Of a stretch of DNA of 64,000 bases, positions 9,098 through 18,602 are shown in pieces. The translations under genes and the position numbers were made by a program. How positions within the stretch are numbered: the first letter of the stretch is position 1; every line of letters starts with the position of its first letter. Source of the stretch: Rhodococcus rhodnii (GTDB taxonomy: Bacteria > Actinomycetota > Actinomycetes > Mycobacteriales > Pseudonocardiaceae); the NCBI GenBank assembly GCA_000720375.1, contig JOAA01000041.1, positions 1 through 64,000 of the forward strand, written 5' to 3'. Below the pieces are notes generated by a model, which was given only the letters and a program-made list of their open reading frames with translations, ran no database searches and had not been told where the DNA came from.

Positions 9098-9645
9098 CGC
9101 TCTGCTCCCAGGTGATCCCGAAGTGCGGAGCGGGCGCGATGCAGCCGCGACCGGACCGTCCCTGCGTCGATCTTGAGTGCCTCGGCGACCTCGACCGGTT
9201 TGAGACCGGCCCAAGCCACCAACAGCAGCACGTCCCGCTCCTCTTGGCGTAACGACGCGAGCGCGGCGCCCAACTGGCGCGCCTGCACGCTGGCATCCGC
9301 GCGGGAAACAGCCACTGTGTCGGTGCCTTCGCCGACCACAGCACGGCCGACGTCACGTGCGGTCGCCCGTAACCCCCGAACTTCACTACGGGCGTGTCGG
9401 CGTAACAGGTTCGTGGCTATGCCGTAGAGCCACGCGCGGACGGTCGCCCGTTCAGGTTCGTAGCGGCTGCGTTGTTCCCACGCGAGTAGGAACGTGTCGG
9501 CCACGAGATCGTCCGCCGTCGACGGGTCGAGCCGCCGCGCCAGGTATCGGTGCAGGCCACGCGCGTGCTCGTCGTAGAGCCGCGCGAGCACCCTGTCCGC
9601 GTCGGAGCCCGTGAGATCCGGCCGTTCCACGCTCGCCATCGTCAC
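9094..9645 (-). CDS. ECF (sigma-70 family) RNA polymerase sigma factor
   Basis: 183-aa sigma factor with region 2 (DEHARGLHRYLARRLD to AWLYGIATNLLRRHAR) and region 4 (LRQEERDVLLLVAWAGLKPVEVAEAL with the helix-turn-helix TVRSRLHRARSALR). Region 3 is absent, as in ECF sigmas. It is translationally coupled to the downstream membrane protein that probably modulates it. The start may be the internal Met at 9639. Regulon unknown. Confidence 0.9.
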   Translation of the reverse strand: MTMASVERPDLTGSDADRVLARLYDEHARGLHRYLARRLDPSTADDLVADTFLLAWEQRSRYEPERATVRAWLYGIATNLLRRHARSEVRGLRATARDVGRAVVGEGTDTVAVSRADASVQARQLGAALASLRQEERDVLLLVAWAGLKPVEVAEALKIDAGTVRSRLHRARSALRDHLGAER

Positions 9646-9681
9646 AACGGGTATTGCCCGCAGCCAGCCCGATCGTTCCGA

Positions 9682-9717
9682 GAAAAAGGCCGGGAATCGA
9701 AACTCGACTCCCGGCCT
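9682..9717 (-). terminator. Rho-independent terminator of the trehalose operon
   Basis: On the minus strand, perfect stem AGGCCGGGA / TCCCGGCCT with a 13-nt loop followed by a TTTTT run, 16 nt past the stop of the otsB-trehalase gene. Confidence 0.85.
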
Positions 9718-9732
9718 GTGTGCTCAGGGTGG

Positions 9733-12270
9733 TCAGAGTGGCTTCTCGCCGCTCAGCAGCTGTGCGCAGCGGATCAGACCGAGGTGGCTGTACGCCTGTG
9801 GGTGGTTGCCCAGCGAGCGCTCCGCGATCGGGTCGTACTCCTCAGGCAGCAGACCGGTCGGGCCCGCGCAGTCGACCATCTGCGCGAACAGGTCCTCGGC
9901 CTCGGTACGGCGGCCGCACATCAGATACGCCTCGATCATCCACGCGGCGCACAGGTGGAAGCCGCCCTCGTTGCCCGGCAGGCCGTCGTCGCGGTGGTAG
10001 CGGTACACAGTGGACCCACTGCGCAGCTCCGCCTCGATCGCGGTCACGGTCGAGGCGAACCGCTCGTCCGACGGGTCGAGCAGGCCGGACAGGCCGACGA
10101 ACAACGACGCCGCGTCCAGGTCGGTGCCGTCGTAGGCCGTGGTGAACGACTTCACCTCGTCGTTCCAGCCCTTGGTCAGGATGTCCGTGGCGATCTTGTC
10201 GCGCAGCGCGTGCCACTCCGGGTTCGGTTGGCGGCCATAGGTTTCCGCCAGCGTGATGGCCCGGTCGATGGTCAGCCAGCACATCACCTTGGAGTACACG
10301 TGGTGGCGCGGGCGGTGCCGCTCCTCCCAGATGCCGTGGTCCGGCTCTTCCCACCGGCGCGCGACGGCCTCGGCCATCGCGTTGGTCATCTTCCAGTCGT
10401 CGTCGGTGAGTTTCCCTCGGGCCAGCGAAAGCGCCGCGACCAGATCCACCACCGGACCGAACACGTCGAGCTGAACCTGCTGGTTGGCAAGGTTTCCGAC
10501 GCGCACGGGCCGCGAACCCGCGTAACCGGGCAGCGTGTCGATCACGGCCTCAGGGCCAAGACCGGTGCCCGCCAACGTGTACAGCGGGTGCAGCCGCTCC
10601 GGGCCGGGAACCGTGGCCAGAACTCCGTGCACCCAGTTGAGGAACGCCTCCGCTTCGGCGGTGGAACCCAGCGACACCAACGCTTTCGCGGTCAGCGCGC
10701 CGTCACGCAGCCAGCAGTACCGGTAGTCCCAGTTGCGGATGCCGCCGATCTCCTCGGGCAGCGAGGTGGTGGCGGCGGCCATGATCCCGCCGGTCTCGCT
10801 GTGGCACAGGCCGCGCAGCGTCAGCGCCGAGCGGATCACCAGCTCCCGCTCGACCTCCGGGAACCGCAGGGAGCCCAGCCATTCCGTCCAGTACAGGTTG
10901 GCGCGGTTCTTGCGCTCCGGCTCCGGGATCGGGTCCGGTGCCAGATCGTCTGTGCCGCAACGCAGTTCCAGCAGCACCGGCTGGCCGTTCGGGCTGACGA
11001 TCGCCCGGGCGGTGTCGTGCATGCCGTCCGAGCTGATCTCCCAGTCCACGCCGGGGGAGTGCAGCGCCATCGGGTCGGACGTGCCGACCACGCGCAGGCC
11101 GTTCTCGTTGCGCACCAGCTTGACCGGCACCTGGCCGAACTCCGGGCGCGGCGCGAACTCGACGATCGCCCGGCTGCTGCCGGTGATCGTGCGGATCAGG
11201 TCGGTGCGGTGCGGCTGGGCGTAGTGCTCCAGGTAGTCGGTGACCAGCAGACCCGACCACCGGGTCTCCACGGTCATCGTGCCCGGCAGGTAACGCTGTC
11301 CCAGCGGAAGACCGCCGCGTTCCGGCGTGATGGACAGGTGCCCGGCGCTCGGGCCGCCGAGCAGATCGGCGAACACCGCGGCCGAGTCGGGCTCCGGGTG
11401 GCACAACCAGGTGACACGGGCCTCGGGCGTCAGCAACGCGACCGAGCGCTCGTTCGCCAGCATCGTCAGCCGCTCGATCGGGGTGGCCTGCTCGCCGTAC
11501 AGCCAGTTCCGGCGCTCCTCCAACAGGAACGCGAGCATCGTGGCCACCGCGGGGGTGTCGTCGATGCGGAACTGCGCGAGCGTCTCGCCGCCGCCGACCT
11601 TGACGCCGAGATCCGGCCCGGACAGCCGGGCGAAGGCCTTCTCGTCGGTCACGTCGTCGCCGACGAAGATCGCCGCCGTCGCGCCGATCTGGTGCCGCAG
11701 CACGTCCAGGGCGTGGCCCTTGTCGGTCTGCACCACGGCGAGCTCGATGACCGCCTTGCCTTCGGTCACCTGCACGCCGTCCCACGTGCACGGACCGGTA
11801 CGGACGGCTTCGGCGACCCGGTCGGCGATCGCCTGCTCGGCCCGCCGGTAGTGCACCGCGATGCTGGCCGGCTTGACCTCCAGGTGGACGCCTTCGGCCC
11901 CGTCGACCAGCCGCTCGAGCTCGGCCTCGATCCTGGTGTGCAGTTCCCGCGCGGGCCCGTTGAGCGAGTGCACGAAGCCGATGTCGAACTCGGATCCGTG
12001 GCTGCCGACCAAGTGCACCTCGGCGGGCAGCCGCGACATCGTCGCCAGGTCGCGCAGCGCCCGGCCGGAGATCACCGCGGTGGTGGTCTCGTGCAGACCG
12101 GCGAGTGAACGCAGCGCGTGCACGGATTCCGGCTGGGGCCGTGCTTTCTCCGGGTCTTCGACGATCGGCGCAAGTGTCCCGTCGTAGTCGCACGCCACCA
12201 ACAGCCGGGGGGTGCGTGCGAGCTGAACGATCGCCCGCCTCAGTTCGGCGGGGAGAGCCTCGGCAGTCAC
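9733..12270 (-). CDS. Fused trehalose-6-phosphate phosphatase / GH15 trehalase-type glycosidase
   Basis: 845-aa two-domain protein. Residues 1-255 are an OtsB-type HAD phosphatase: motif I DYDGT at 28-32 and motif IV GDDVTDE at 204-210, expected to turn trehalose-6-P into trehalose. From about 265 to the end it is a glycoside hydrolase family 15 (alpha/alpha)6-barrel protein like actinobacterial trehalases: NWDYRYCWLRD near 510 and GLLPEEYD near 815. Both halves look intact, so one polypeptide could make and hydrolyse trehalose. It follows otsA with a 67-nt gap and ends at a strong terminator. GH15 specificity (trehalase or glucoamylase) is inferred from context. Confidence 0.88.
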   Translation of the reverse strand: MTAEALPAELRRAIVQLARTPRLLVACDYDGTLAPIVEDPEKARPQPESVHALRSLAGLHETTTAVISGRALRDLATMSRLPAEVHLVGSHGSEFDIGFVHSLNGPARELHTRIEAELERLVDGAEGVHLEVKPASIAVHYRRAEQAIADRVAEAVRTGPCTWDGVQVTEGKAVIELAVVQTDKGHALDVLRHQIGATAAIFVGDDVTDEKAFARLSGPDLGVKVGGGETLAQFRIDDTPAVATMLAFLLEERRNWLYGEQATPIERLTMLANERSVALLTPEARVTWLCHPEPDSAAVFADLLGGPSAGHLSITPERGGLPLGQRYLPGTMTVETRWSGLLVTDYLEHYAQPHRTDLIRTITGSSRAIVEFAPRPEFGQVPVKLVRNENGLRVVGTSDPMALHSPGVDWEISSDGMHDTARAIVSPNGQPVLLELRCGTDDLAPDPIPEPERKNRANLYWTEWLGSLRFPEVERELVIRSALTLRGLCHSETGGIMAAATTSLPEEIGGIRNWDYRYCWLRDGALTAKALVSLGSTAEAEAFLNWVHGVLATVPGPERLHPLYTLAGTGLGPEAVIDTLPGYAGSRPVRVGNLANQQVQLDVFGPVVDLVAALSLARGKLTDDDWKMTNAMAEAVARRWEEPDHGIWEERHRPRHHVYSKVMCWLTIDRAITLAETYGRQPNPEWHALRDKIATDILTKGWNDEVKSFTTAYDGTDLDAASLFVGLSGLLDPSDERFASTVTAIEAELRSGSTVYRYHRDDGLPGNEGGFHLCAAWMIEAYLMCGRRTEAEDLFAQMVDCAGPTGLLPEEYDPIAERSLGNHPQAYSHLGLIRCAQLLSGEKPL

Positions 12271-12337
12271 GCCTTCTCCTCGTGCTCCAGCGTGGCAGCC
12301 ATTGCCACTATTGGGTGAAGTTACGATCTGAACTGAT

Positions 12338-13762
12338 TCAGTTCAACCCCTGTGACCCCAGAGCCTCGAGGAACGACCGTGCCCAACGGTCGACGTCGTG
12401 GGTGAGGACCTGGCGTCGCAGAGCGCGCATCCTACGGCGACCCTCCGCTGGGTCGATCGTAAGGGCCGCATGCAGCGCGTTCTTCACCCCATCAAGATCA
12501 TGTGGGTTGACCAGGAACGCGCTGGTGAGCTCGGCGGCGGCGCCGGCGAACTCACTGAGCACAAGGGTGCCGCCCAGGTCATGCCGGCACGCCACGTACT
12601 CCTTGCACACGAGGTTCATCCCGTCGCGCACCGGCGTGACCACCATGACGTCGGCGGCGGAGAAGAACGCGACCAGCTCACGCCGGTCCACCGACTGGTG
12701 CAGGTAGTGCACGACCGGGTGACCCACTTTGCCGAACTCGCCGTTGATCCGGCTGACCACCTGCTCGATGCCCTGGCGCATCCGCTGGTAGTGCTCGACC
12801 CGTTCGCGGCTGGGGGTGGCCAGCTGGACCATGGTCACCTCATCGGGGTCCACCCGGCCCTCGATGAGCAGCTCCTGCAACGCGTGCAGCCGCACGTCGA
12901 TGCCCTTGGTGTAGTCGAGGCGATCGACCCCGAGCAGGATCTTCTTCGGGTTGCCCAGGTCGGTCCGGATCTGCTGGGCACGCTGGATGGTGTCGCGTTT
13001 GCGGGCCATCCCGTCGAGTCCGGCCGAGTCGATGGAGATCGGGAACGCGCCGACCCGGACCGGCCGGTCGCCGACGTGGATCAGGCCGGGCCTGGTCCGC
13101 ACGCCGACCGCGGCACGGCTCGGCTCGAGGCCGACCAACCGCCGTGCCAGCCACAGAAAGTTCTGTGCGCCACCCGGTCGGTGGAACCCGACCAGGTCAG
13201 CGCCGAGCAGTCCGCGAACGATCTCGGTCCGCCACGGCAGCTGCATGAACAGCTCGACCGGCGGGAACGGGATGTGCAGGAAGAAACCGATCCGCAGGTC
13301 CGGCCGCTGCTCACGGAGCAACTGCGGGACCAGCTGGAGCTGGTAGTCCTGGACCCACACGGTCGCGCCCGGCGAGGCGACGGCCGCGGTGGCCTCGGCG
13401 AACCGGTGGTTGACCTTGACGTAGCTGTCCCACCACGCCCGGTCGAACACCGGAGGTTCCACCACATCGTGGTAAAGCGGCCACAGCGTGGCGTTGGAGA
13501 AACCCTCGTAGTAGTCGCGGACGTCGGCGGCCGACAAGGTGACCGGGATCAGTCGCAGACCGTCGTCCTCGAACTCCTCCACGTCCACATCCGGCACACC
13601 CGGCCAGCCGACCCACGCGCCGCTCTTGGATCTCAAGAACGGTTCGAGGGCGCTGACCAGTCCGCCTGGGCTGTGCTTCCAACGTTGCGTGCCGTCTTCC
13701 GCACGCTCGAGGTCAACCGGGAGCCGGTTGGCCACGACGATGAAGTCCGCACCGCTGTTCAC
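12338..13762 (-). CDS. otsA: Trehalose-6-phosphate synthase
   Basis: GT20 glycosyltransferase making trehalose-6-P from an NDP-glucose and glucose-6-P. It shows the N-terminal [39 protein letters not shown], the ADLVGFH motif, [11 protein letters not shown] and the C-terminal [12 protein letters not shown]. The GTG at 13762 is preferred because AAGGAGG lies 10 nt before it; a GTG at 13789 has no ribosome site. From this start it is 474 aa. It is first in a two-gene operon with the otsB-trehalase fusion. Confidence 0.95.
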   Translation of the reverse strand: MNSGADFIVVANRLPVDLERAEDGTQRWKHSPGGLVSALEPFLRSKSGAWVGWPGVPDVDVEEFEDDGLRLIPVTLSAADVRDYYEGFSNATLWPLYHDVVEPPVFDRAWWDSYVKVNHRFAEATAAVASPGATVWVQDYQLQLVPQLLREQRPDLRIGFFLHIPFPPVELFMQLPWRTEIVRGLLGADLVGFHRPGGAQNFLWLARRLVGLEPSRAAVGVRTRPGLIHVGDRPVRVGAFPISIDSAGLDGMARKRDTIQRAQQIRTDLGNPKKILLGVDRLDYTKGIDVRLHALQELLIEGRVDPDEVTMVQLATPSRERVEHYQRMRQGIEQVVSRINGEFGKVGHPVVHYLHQSVDRRELVAFFSAADVMVVTPVRDGMNLVCKEYVACRHDLGGTLVLSEFAGAAAELTSAFLVNPHDLDGVKNALHAALTIDPAEGRRRMRALRRQVLTHDVDRWARSFLEALGSQGLN

Positions 13763-13853
13763 CGGGAGAGAGCCTCCTTGTGATGACACTGACTAAAAGA
13801 CAGTAGCCAGTTAGGCCGCTGAGCGCGTCCGGCAAACGGTCAGGTGGTAAGTC

Positions 13854-15197
13854 TCACTTAGACGCCGTTGTCTCCAGCTCCAGCCGTTGCCACGTCGGCC
13901 CGACCAGTCTGATGGCACCGAGCCGTCGTTCCAACCTACCGAGGCGAACTCGTACGGGTTGTGCCAGGTATTCGCCGAGAACCACGCCCGCGCCCAGCGC
14001 CAGGGCGATGCCGAGGGCCGTCATCAACGTCACGACACCGGCCGAGGTGCCGTCCACCGCGAGCTCGTAGAGCGACCGGTATGTCGTAAGCCCAGGAAAT
14101 AGGGGTGTCATTCCGGAGACCGCGACGACGAGAGGAGTGACGCCCAGCCGTCGCGCCATCACTCCGCCACAGAACCCGATCCCCGCCGCGGCAACCGCCG
14201 ACGCCACGATCGGCCCAGTCCCACCGAGCACGAGCGCGCCATAGCCCAACGCACCAAGCGCACCCGCCGCGCTGGCGACCATCATCGACCGCATCGTCGC
14301 GTAACTCGCGAGGGCGAAGCAGCCCGCCGCCGCGGCACCAGCCAAGGCCTGCACCGGCAACCGCAGCGCGGACGGCGGCAACGCCTCGGCCATCGGCACC
14401 TTCGGCAATCCCAGCTCCGTGGCCATGTTCAGCGCGAGCACAACCCCGCCAATGAGGCCTGCGGTCATCAGCGCGACCTCCATCGCGCGGCCCGAGGCCG
14501 TGACGGTGTAGCCCGTGATGGCGTCTTGCACCGCGCCGACAACGCTCAGGCCCGAGAGCAGGACCGTGATGGCAGCGGCCACGACGATCGTCGGCGACTC
14601 ACCGAGCCACCCTGTGGACACAACCGCGAGCGCCCCGCCTGTGGCGAGGGCGCCACCGAGCACCTGCTGGAAGAAGAACGGCAGGTTGTGCCGGTTGAGG
14701 ATCCGTCCGATGCGGTCGATGGCGGCAGTGATGACGGCGGCAGCCAACGCCACAAGCGGGCCGGCACCAAGCAGAACGCTGACGCTGGCGGCCATCCCGG
14801 CCCACGCGGCCGTCGCCACCCATCGCGGGTAGGGGTGCCGTGCGTTGACGATCCGGTCGAGCCGCTTGGCCGCTTCGACGGCAGTCGTCCTGCGGCGCGT
14901 GATGTCCCGAACGAGCTGTTCGACGGCAGCGAGCCGCGTGTAGTCCAACCCCCTGGACCGCACGACTCGCAACGACGTCACGGGTGCGAACTCAGCGCCC
15001 CGATGGCAGCACGCGGTGATGGAGGTGAACGTCACATCCACCTGGCACTGATCAAGGCCGCAAGCGTTTGCGACAGCAATGATCGTCGCGGTCACATCGG
15101 AGGCGCCCGCGCCGGAGCTCAGCTGCACTTCTCCGATCCGCAACGCCAGGTCGAGCACCTGATTGACGACCGCCTCAGCCGGCACGAACTGCGCCAC
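13854..15197 (-). CDS. thrE: ThrE-type threonine/serine exporter
   Basis: Inner-membrane exporter family (ThrE, DUF1212 plus DUF3815). The N-terminal ~140 residues hold the amphipathic cytosolic part with GAGASDVTATI; then about ten transmembrane helices follow, including the PLFPGL motif typical of the second half. The GTG at 15197 (MAQFVPAE) is preceded by GGGAGGAG at 5 nt, giving 447 aa; a TTG at 15293 would add 32 residues. No linked amino-acid biosynthesis genes are seen. Substrate is inferred from the family (threonine/serine in Corynebacterium). Confidence 0.85.
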   Translation of the reverse strand: MAQFVPAEAVVNQVLDLALRIGEVQLSSGAGASDVTATIIAVANACGLDQCQVDVTFTSITACCHRGAEFAPVTSLRVVRSRGLDYTRLAAVEQLVRDITRRRTTAVEAAKRLDRIVNARHPYPRWVATAAWAGMAASVSVLLGAGPLVALAAAVITAAIDRIGRILNRHNLPFFFQQVLGGALATGGALAVVSTGWLGESPTIVVAAAITVLLSGLSVVGAVQDAITGYTVTASGRAMEVALMTAGLIGGVVLALNMATELGLPKVPMAEALPPSALRLPVQALAGAAAAGCFALASYATMRSMMVASAAGALGALGYGALVLGGTGPIVASAVAAAGIGFCGGVMARRLGVTPLVVAVSGMTPLFPGLTTYRSLYELAVDGTSAGVVTLMTALGIALALGAGVVLGEYLAQPVRVRLGRLERRLGAIRLVGPTWQRLELETTASK

Positions 15198-15343
15198 TAC
15201 CACTCCTCCCGGGTCCCGTGTCCCGCGTGGCATCGCAGCAGAAAGAGGAGTCGTAACAGTGTCGTGCATCACAAACACGTTTAGAAAACGCAAGGACCTC
15301 TAACAGTCCATACACGCCGAGCACTGGCCAGAAAAGAGCCCAT

Positions 15344-15453
15344 GCTGGTCCAAGCCCAACGCTTCCAGCGCTGGTTCAAAAGGAAGCCCCAAAGTCGCGC
15401 TGGTCCAAGCGCAACGTGCCCAGCGCTGGTTCGGCAACGAGCTCGCACCGTGG
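15344..15453. repeat. Two tandem ~55-bp units (GCTGGTCCAAGC ... GCTGGTTC)
   Basis: GCTGGTCCAAGC occurs at 15344 and 15399 and CAGCGCTGGTTC at 15366 and 15421, spaced 55 bp each, forming two tandem imperfect copies in the non-coding gap between thrE and tRNA-Thr (15198-15529). No gene is seen in this gap. Confidence 0.7.
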
Positions 15454-15456
15454 GGG

Positions 15457-15477
15457 TCTGGGGGCTCGGCCCCCAGA
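15457..15477. terminator. Perfect 9-bp GC hairpin
   Basis: TCTGGGGGC / GCCCCCAGA with a TCG loop, between the tandem repeat and tRNA-Thr. On the minus strand it lies 52 nt after the tRNA 3' end and could terminate its transcript. Confidence 0.55.
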
Positions 15478-15529
15478 AGATACAGCTACGACGGCGGAAC
15501 CCGGCTGGAAAGAACGAGCAGCGAGTCGG

Positions 15530-15602
15530 AGCCGGTGACGGGACTCGAACCCGTAACCTTTCGCTTACAAGGCGAGTGCTCTGCCAATTGAGCTACACCG
15601 GC
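15530..15602 (-). tRNA. tRNA-Thr (anticodon TGT)
   Basis: Minus-strand cloverleaf of 73 nt: acceptor GCCGGTG / CACCGGC, D-arm GCTC...GAGC, anticodon loop CTTGTAA giving TGT (reads ACA), T-arm ACGGG TTCGAGT CCCGT, discriminator T, no encoded CCA. The first anticodon-stem pair is mismatched (C-A), as in many actinobacterial tRNA-Thr. No integrase or duplicated tRNA end is visible nearby. Confidence 0.95.
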
Positions 15603-15660
15603 GGGATGTTCTGCACCATCGTAAGCAGACAGTCGAGTGGTTAATCACCGAGGCTCCCCT

Positions 15661-16296
15661 TTAGCGCAGCCAGCTCAGCAGGGCTCCGCAGGCCATCAGG
15701 GTCGGCAGGCACCAGCGCATGGTGTTGATCTGGCGCTGCTTCGTGTCGCGATCAAGCACGTGATCCGGGTACACCGACACGGCCCAAGCCGCCGAGATCA
15801 AGAACAGGCTCCCGGTGACCGTCGGCCAGACAGGGATCTCGACGAAAGTCGTCGGCCACAGGAAGTACGGCACGACCAAGGCGACGATCCCCAGCGACAG
15901 CGCACCCGCGGAGATCACCAAGTGCCGTTTCACCGCCAGGAACGCGATGAACACCACCAGCGCGGCGCCGAAGGACACAACCGCGCCGTTCCTGATGACC
16001 GCCGTCGGCAGCTCGTTCATCACGGCCGGAACCCCGGACGCCAGGATGACCAGACCGGCGATGCCCAGCGTGCCTTGGATCGCGGCGGGCACGAACTTCA
16101 CCGGCTGCAGGCCCGGCGCGAACACCCGCGCGTACGACGCGGGATCACCGAACGCCTGCTGTGGCGTCTTGCCGGTGTCGGCGCAGTGCGCCTCGACCGA
16201 GTCGAGCAGTTGCTCGATCCGTTCGCTGGACAGATCCCTGGTGCGTAACTCCCGAAGCAGGGCTTGCTGCCACGGATCGAGCTTGCGGGTGATCAT
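15661..16296 (-). CDS. Membrane protein with N-terminal HAAS-like helical domain
   Basis: 211-aa protein of unknown function. Residues 1-70 are a soluble helical region (RELRTRDLSSERIEQLLDSVEAHC...QQAFGDPASYA) like the domain in front of many actinobacterial permease or sensor membrane proteins. Four to five hydrophobic segments follow, ending with a short basic tail. The ATG at 16296 has GGAG 5 nt upstream and is preferred to 16329. It stands alone between tRNA-Thr and the molybdopterin oxidoreductase. Confidence 0.65.
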   Translation of the reverse strand: MITRKLDPWQQALLRELRTRDLSSERIEQLLDSVEAHCADTGKTPQQAFGDPASYARVFAPGLQPVKFVPAAIQGTLGIAGLVILASGVPAVMNELPTAVIRNGAVVSFGAALVVFIAFLAVKRHLVISAGALSLGIVALVVPYFLWPTTFVEIPVWPTVTGSLFLISAAWAVSVYPDHVLDRDTKQRQINTMRWCLPTLMACGALLSWLR

Positions 16297-16336
16297 CGTT
16301 GCTCCGAGCAGGGCGGGAACTTTCCCCACAACCTAG

Positions 16337-18541
16337 TCAGGCAGTCAACCTCTCGATCTTGGCGGGAACGTGTTTGTGCCAAGGGGTTCCGGCGATCGGA
16401 TCGCGCCAGCGCGAGTCCGTTAGTTCATTGGGCGCAGTGCCGGTGAGCTTGTTGTCGTAGTCCAGGCCAAGGCCGTTGGGCAGGGAGACGTGGCCGGGCT
16501 GCATCCGGTCGTTGATCTCGATGGCCGCTGTCACGGACCCACGTGTGGTCGTGACCAGCGCTGTCCCTTCGTCATGCAGGCCAAGGGCTTCGGCGTCCTG
16601 CGGGCTGATCCGCAGCGCGCCACGCGTGTCCCTGCGGCGCCACGTCGGGTCGCGCATGATGGTGTTGGCGGTGAACGACCGTCGTTCACCCGCGGACAGG
16701 ACGAACGGGAACTCGTCGCTGGTCCAGACCTGTGCGGAGGCCAATGTGCGCATTTCGTCGAGCAGGTTGGGGATCGCGAGGTGGATCCTGTTGTCTTCGG
16801 TGCCCACGTAGCGCCAGGCGTCGGCGTACTCGTCGAGGGTGAGGGTGACCCCGGATGGCGAGTTGAGGATTGCCTCGAACAGGGCTTCGCCGTCGGCGTG
16901 GCCCGCGCGTTTGACGGCTTCCGGGTACGTCATCGCGCATTTGTGTGCGGCGAGCCAGATCACCGCGGCGGAACGGGCGCCGTTGGGAAGCTTCGGACCC
17001 AGCGTTTCGTAGAGCACAAAGGGCGCGAGCGCAGCGAGTTTCCCGCTCAATGCCCCCATCATCGCCTGCGCGAAGGCTTCCCGGGTCTCGGCTTCGTGCA
17101 GCGGCGCAAGGTCTTCGGCGGTGACGAGCCCCAGTTCGCGGATCAGCCGGGCGTAGATCTCGGCCTCGGCGAGCGTGCCCGGCAACGGATCGAGCACCGG
17201 CGGGCGCAGGTGGAACGTGTTGCGCGGGAACTCGAGGTTGAAGAAAGTGGCTTCCCACTTCTCGAACTGACTGGCCGCGGGCAGTACGTAGTCCGCGAGC
17301 CGTGCGGTCTCGGTCATGGCCACGTCGATCACGACCACGAGGTCAAGCGCCTGCAACGCTTCGCGCATCCGGGGAGAGTCGGCGAGCGAGTGGACGGGGT
17401 TCGCGGATTCCACGATCATCGCGCGGAACCGCTTGGGGTGATCGGTCAGGATCTCGTCCGGGATCACGTTGCACGGAACCAGGTTCGCGAACATCGGGGT
17501 GTTGGTGACCGGCGTCCGGCGGTCCCGCCGCACGTCGTGCCGGGCGATCGGCACCAGCCACGAGTGCACGTTCACCGCACCCTGCTTGGCGAAGTTGCCC
17601 GTCAGCGCCCACAACAGCTTGTTCAAATAGGACGAAAGCGTGCTGTGCGGCGCCTGCTGAACGCCAAGATCCTCCAAAATGGACACACTGCCCGCGGTGC
17701 CGATTCGCCTGGCGGTCTTGACGATCAGCTCCTCGGAAACGCCGCAACGCTGGGCGAACTCGGCGACGTTGACCTGCTTGAGGTGGTCAAGCACCTCGGT
17801 GGAGTCCGTGGTGTGTTCGGCGAGGAAAGCGTGATCGACCAAGTCCTCCTGGACGATGGTGGCGAGGACGGCGGCCAGACACCACGCGTCCGTGCCCGGC
17901 TTGACCTGCAAGTGAATGTCCGCGAGGTCAGCGGTTTCGGTACGGACCGGGTCAATGACGATCAACGACCGCGCCGGATCGCGTGCGATCTCCTTGAGCA
18001 CCACCCGTGCGCGCGGGAAACCGTGTGACTGCCACGGGTTCTTGCCGACGAAAACGGAAACCTCGGCGTGCTCGAAGTCTGGCGCGGTGTGTCCTCTGTG
18101 GAGCTGAGCGTCCACCCAGAACTCACCGGTTTTCTCCTGCGCCAAGGCATTGGAGCGATACCACGCGCCAAGCCCGCGCAGCAACGCGACACTGTAGGCG
18201 CCGCCGAGGTGGTTGCCTTGCCCGCCGCCACCGTAGAAGAAGATCGACTCTCCACCATGCGCGTCCCGGACGGCCTTGAGCCGCTCGGCGATCTCGGTGA
18301 TGGCGACGTCCCAGCTGATCTCCTCGAACTCGCCGTTCGCGTTGCGCCGCAACGGGGTCGTCAGCCGATCGGATGCGTTCTGGTAGTGATCGAGGCGCAG
18401 TGCCTTGTTGCAGGTGTAGCCAGCGGATCCGACGTGGTCCTTGTCGCCCCGGATCCGTTTGAACAGCCGGTCCTCGGTGAGCACCTCAATGCCGCAGTTG
18501 CAAGCACAGAGGATGCACGCCGACTTGTGCCACTGATCCAT
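16337..18541 (-). CDS. Molybdopterin-dependent oxidoreductase (formate dehydrogenase/nitrate reductase family)
   Basis: 734-aa catalytic subunit-like enzyme. It begins with a [4Fe-4S] site C9-x2-C12-x3-C16 and C44, followed by molybdopterin-binding stretches (FYGGGGQGNHLGG, VFVGKNPWQSHG, IVIDPVRTETADLADIHLQVKPGTDAW) and a C-terminal dinucleotide-binding domain (RDPTWRR, DAEALGLHDEG). Around residue 133 where Cys/Sec ligates the metal in formate dehydrogenases it reads ALAQEKTGEF, so no Cys or Sec is evident. No Tat signal and no partner subunits are present, so it is probably a soluble cytoplasmic enzyme with unknown substrate. A TetR-type operator lies just upstream. Confidence 0.85.
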   Translation of the reverse strand: MDQWHKSACILCACNCGIEVLTEDRLFKRIRGDKDHVGSAGYTCNKALRLDHYQNASDRLTTPLRRNANGEFEEISWDVAITEIAERLKAVRDAHGGESIFFYGGGGQGNHLGGAYSVALLRGLGAWYRSNALAQEKTGEFWVDAQLHRGHTAPDFEHAEVSVFVGKNPWQSHGFPRARVVLKEIARDPARSLIVIDPVRTETADLADIHLQVKPGTDAWCLAAVLATIVQEDLVDHAFLAEHTTDSTEVLDHLKQVNVAEFAQRCGVSEELIVKTARRIGTAGSVSILEDLGVQQAPHSTLSSYLNKLLWALTGNFAKQGAVNVHSWLVPIARHDVRRDRRTPVTNTPMFANLVPCNVIPDEILTDHPKRFRAMIVESANPVHSLADSPRMREALQALDLVVVIDVAMTETARLADYVLPAASQFEKWEATFFNLEFPRNTFHLRPPVLDPLPGTLAEAEIYARLIRELGLVTAEDLAPLHEAETREAFAQAMMGALSGKLAALAPFVLYETLGPKLPNGARSAAVIWLAAHKCAMTYPEAVKRAGHADGEALFEAILNSPSGVTLTLDEYADAWRYVGTEDNRIHLAIPNLLDEMRTLASAQVWTSDEFPFVLSAGERRSFTANTIMRDPTWRRRDTRGALRISPQDAEALGLHDEGTALVTTTRGSVTAAIEINDRMQPGHVSLPNGLGLDYDNKLTGTAPNELTDSRWRDPIAGTPWHKHVPAKIERLTA

Positions 18542-18564
18542 CGCAGCGCTCCGGAAGACTCGAT

Positions 18565-18580
18565 TATGCTAACCGTCATA
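18565..18580. promoter_or_regulatory. Predicted TetR operator 2 (molybdopterin oxidoreductase promoter)
   Basis: TATGCTAACCGTCATA, 24 nt before the oxidoreductase start. It matches the reverse complement of the site at 19181-19196 at 13 of 16 positions, with the same TATG-N8-CATA outline. Confidence 0.65.
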
Positions 18581-18602
18581 CTCAACCCGAAGCGGGTGGA
18601 CG

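Noticed and set aside
9550..12108. Plus-strand 852-codon open frame opposite the otsB-trehalase gene
   Set aside because: Arg/Gln/His-rich shadow of a high-GC gene; no domain, and the minus-strand gene has clear enzyme motifs.
12398..13783. Plus-strand 461-codon open frame opposite otsA
   Set aside because: Antisense shadow with no protein family features.
15530..15602. Integrative element at tRNA-Thr
   Set aside because: No integrase, no duplicated tRNA 3' end and no phage genes on either side.
16337..18541. Selenocysteine-containing formate dehydrogenase
   Set aside because: No in-frame TGA; the ligand position reads ALAQEKTG, without Cys or Sec.
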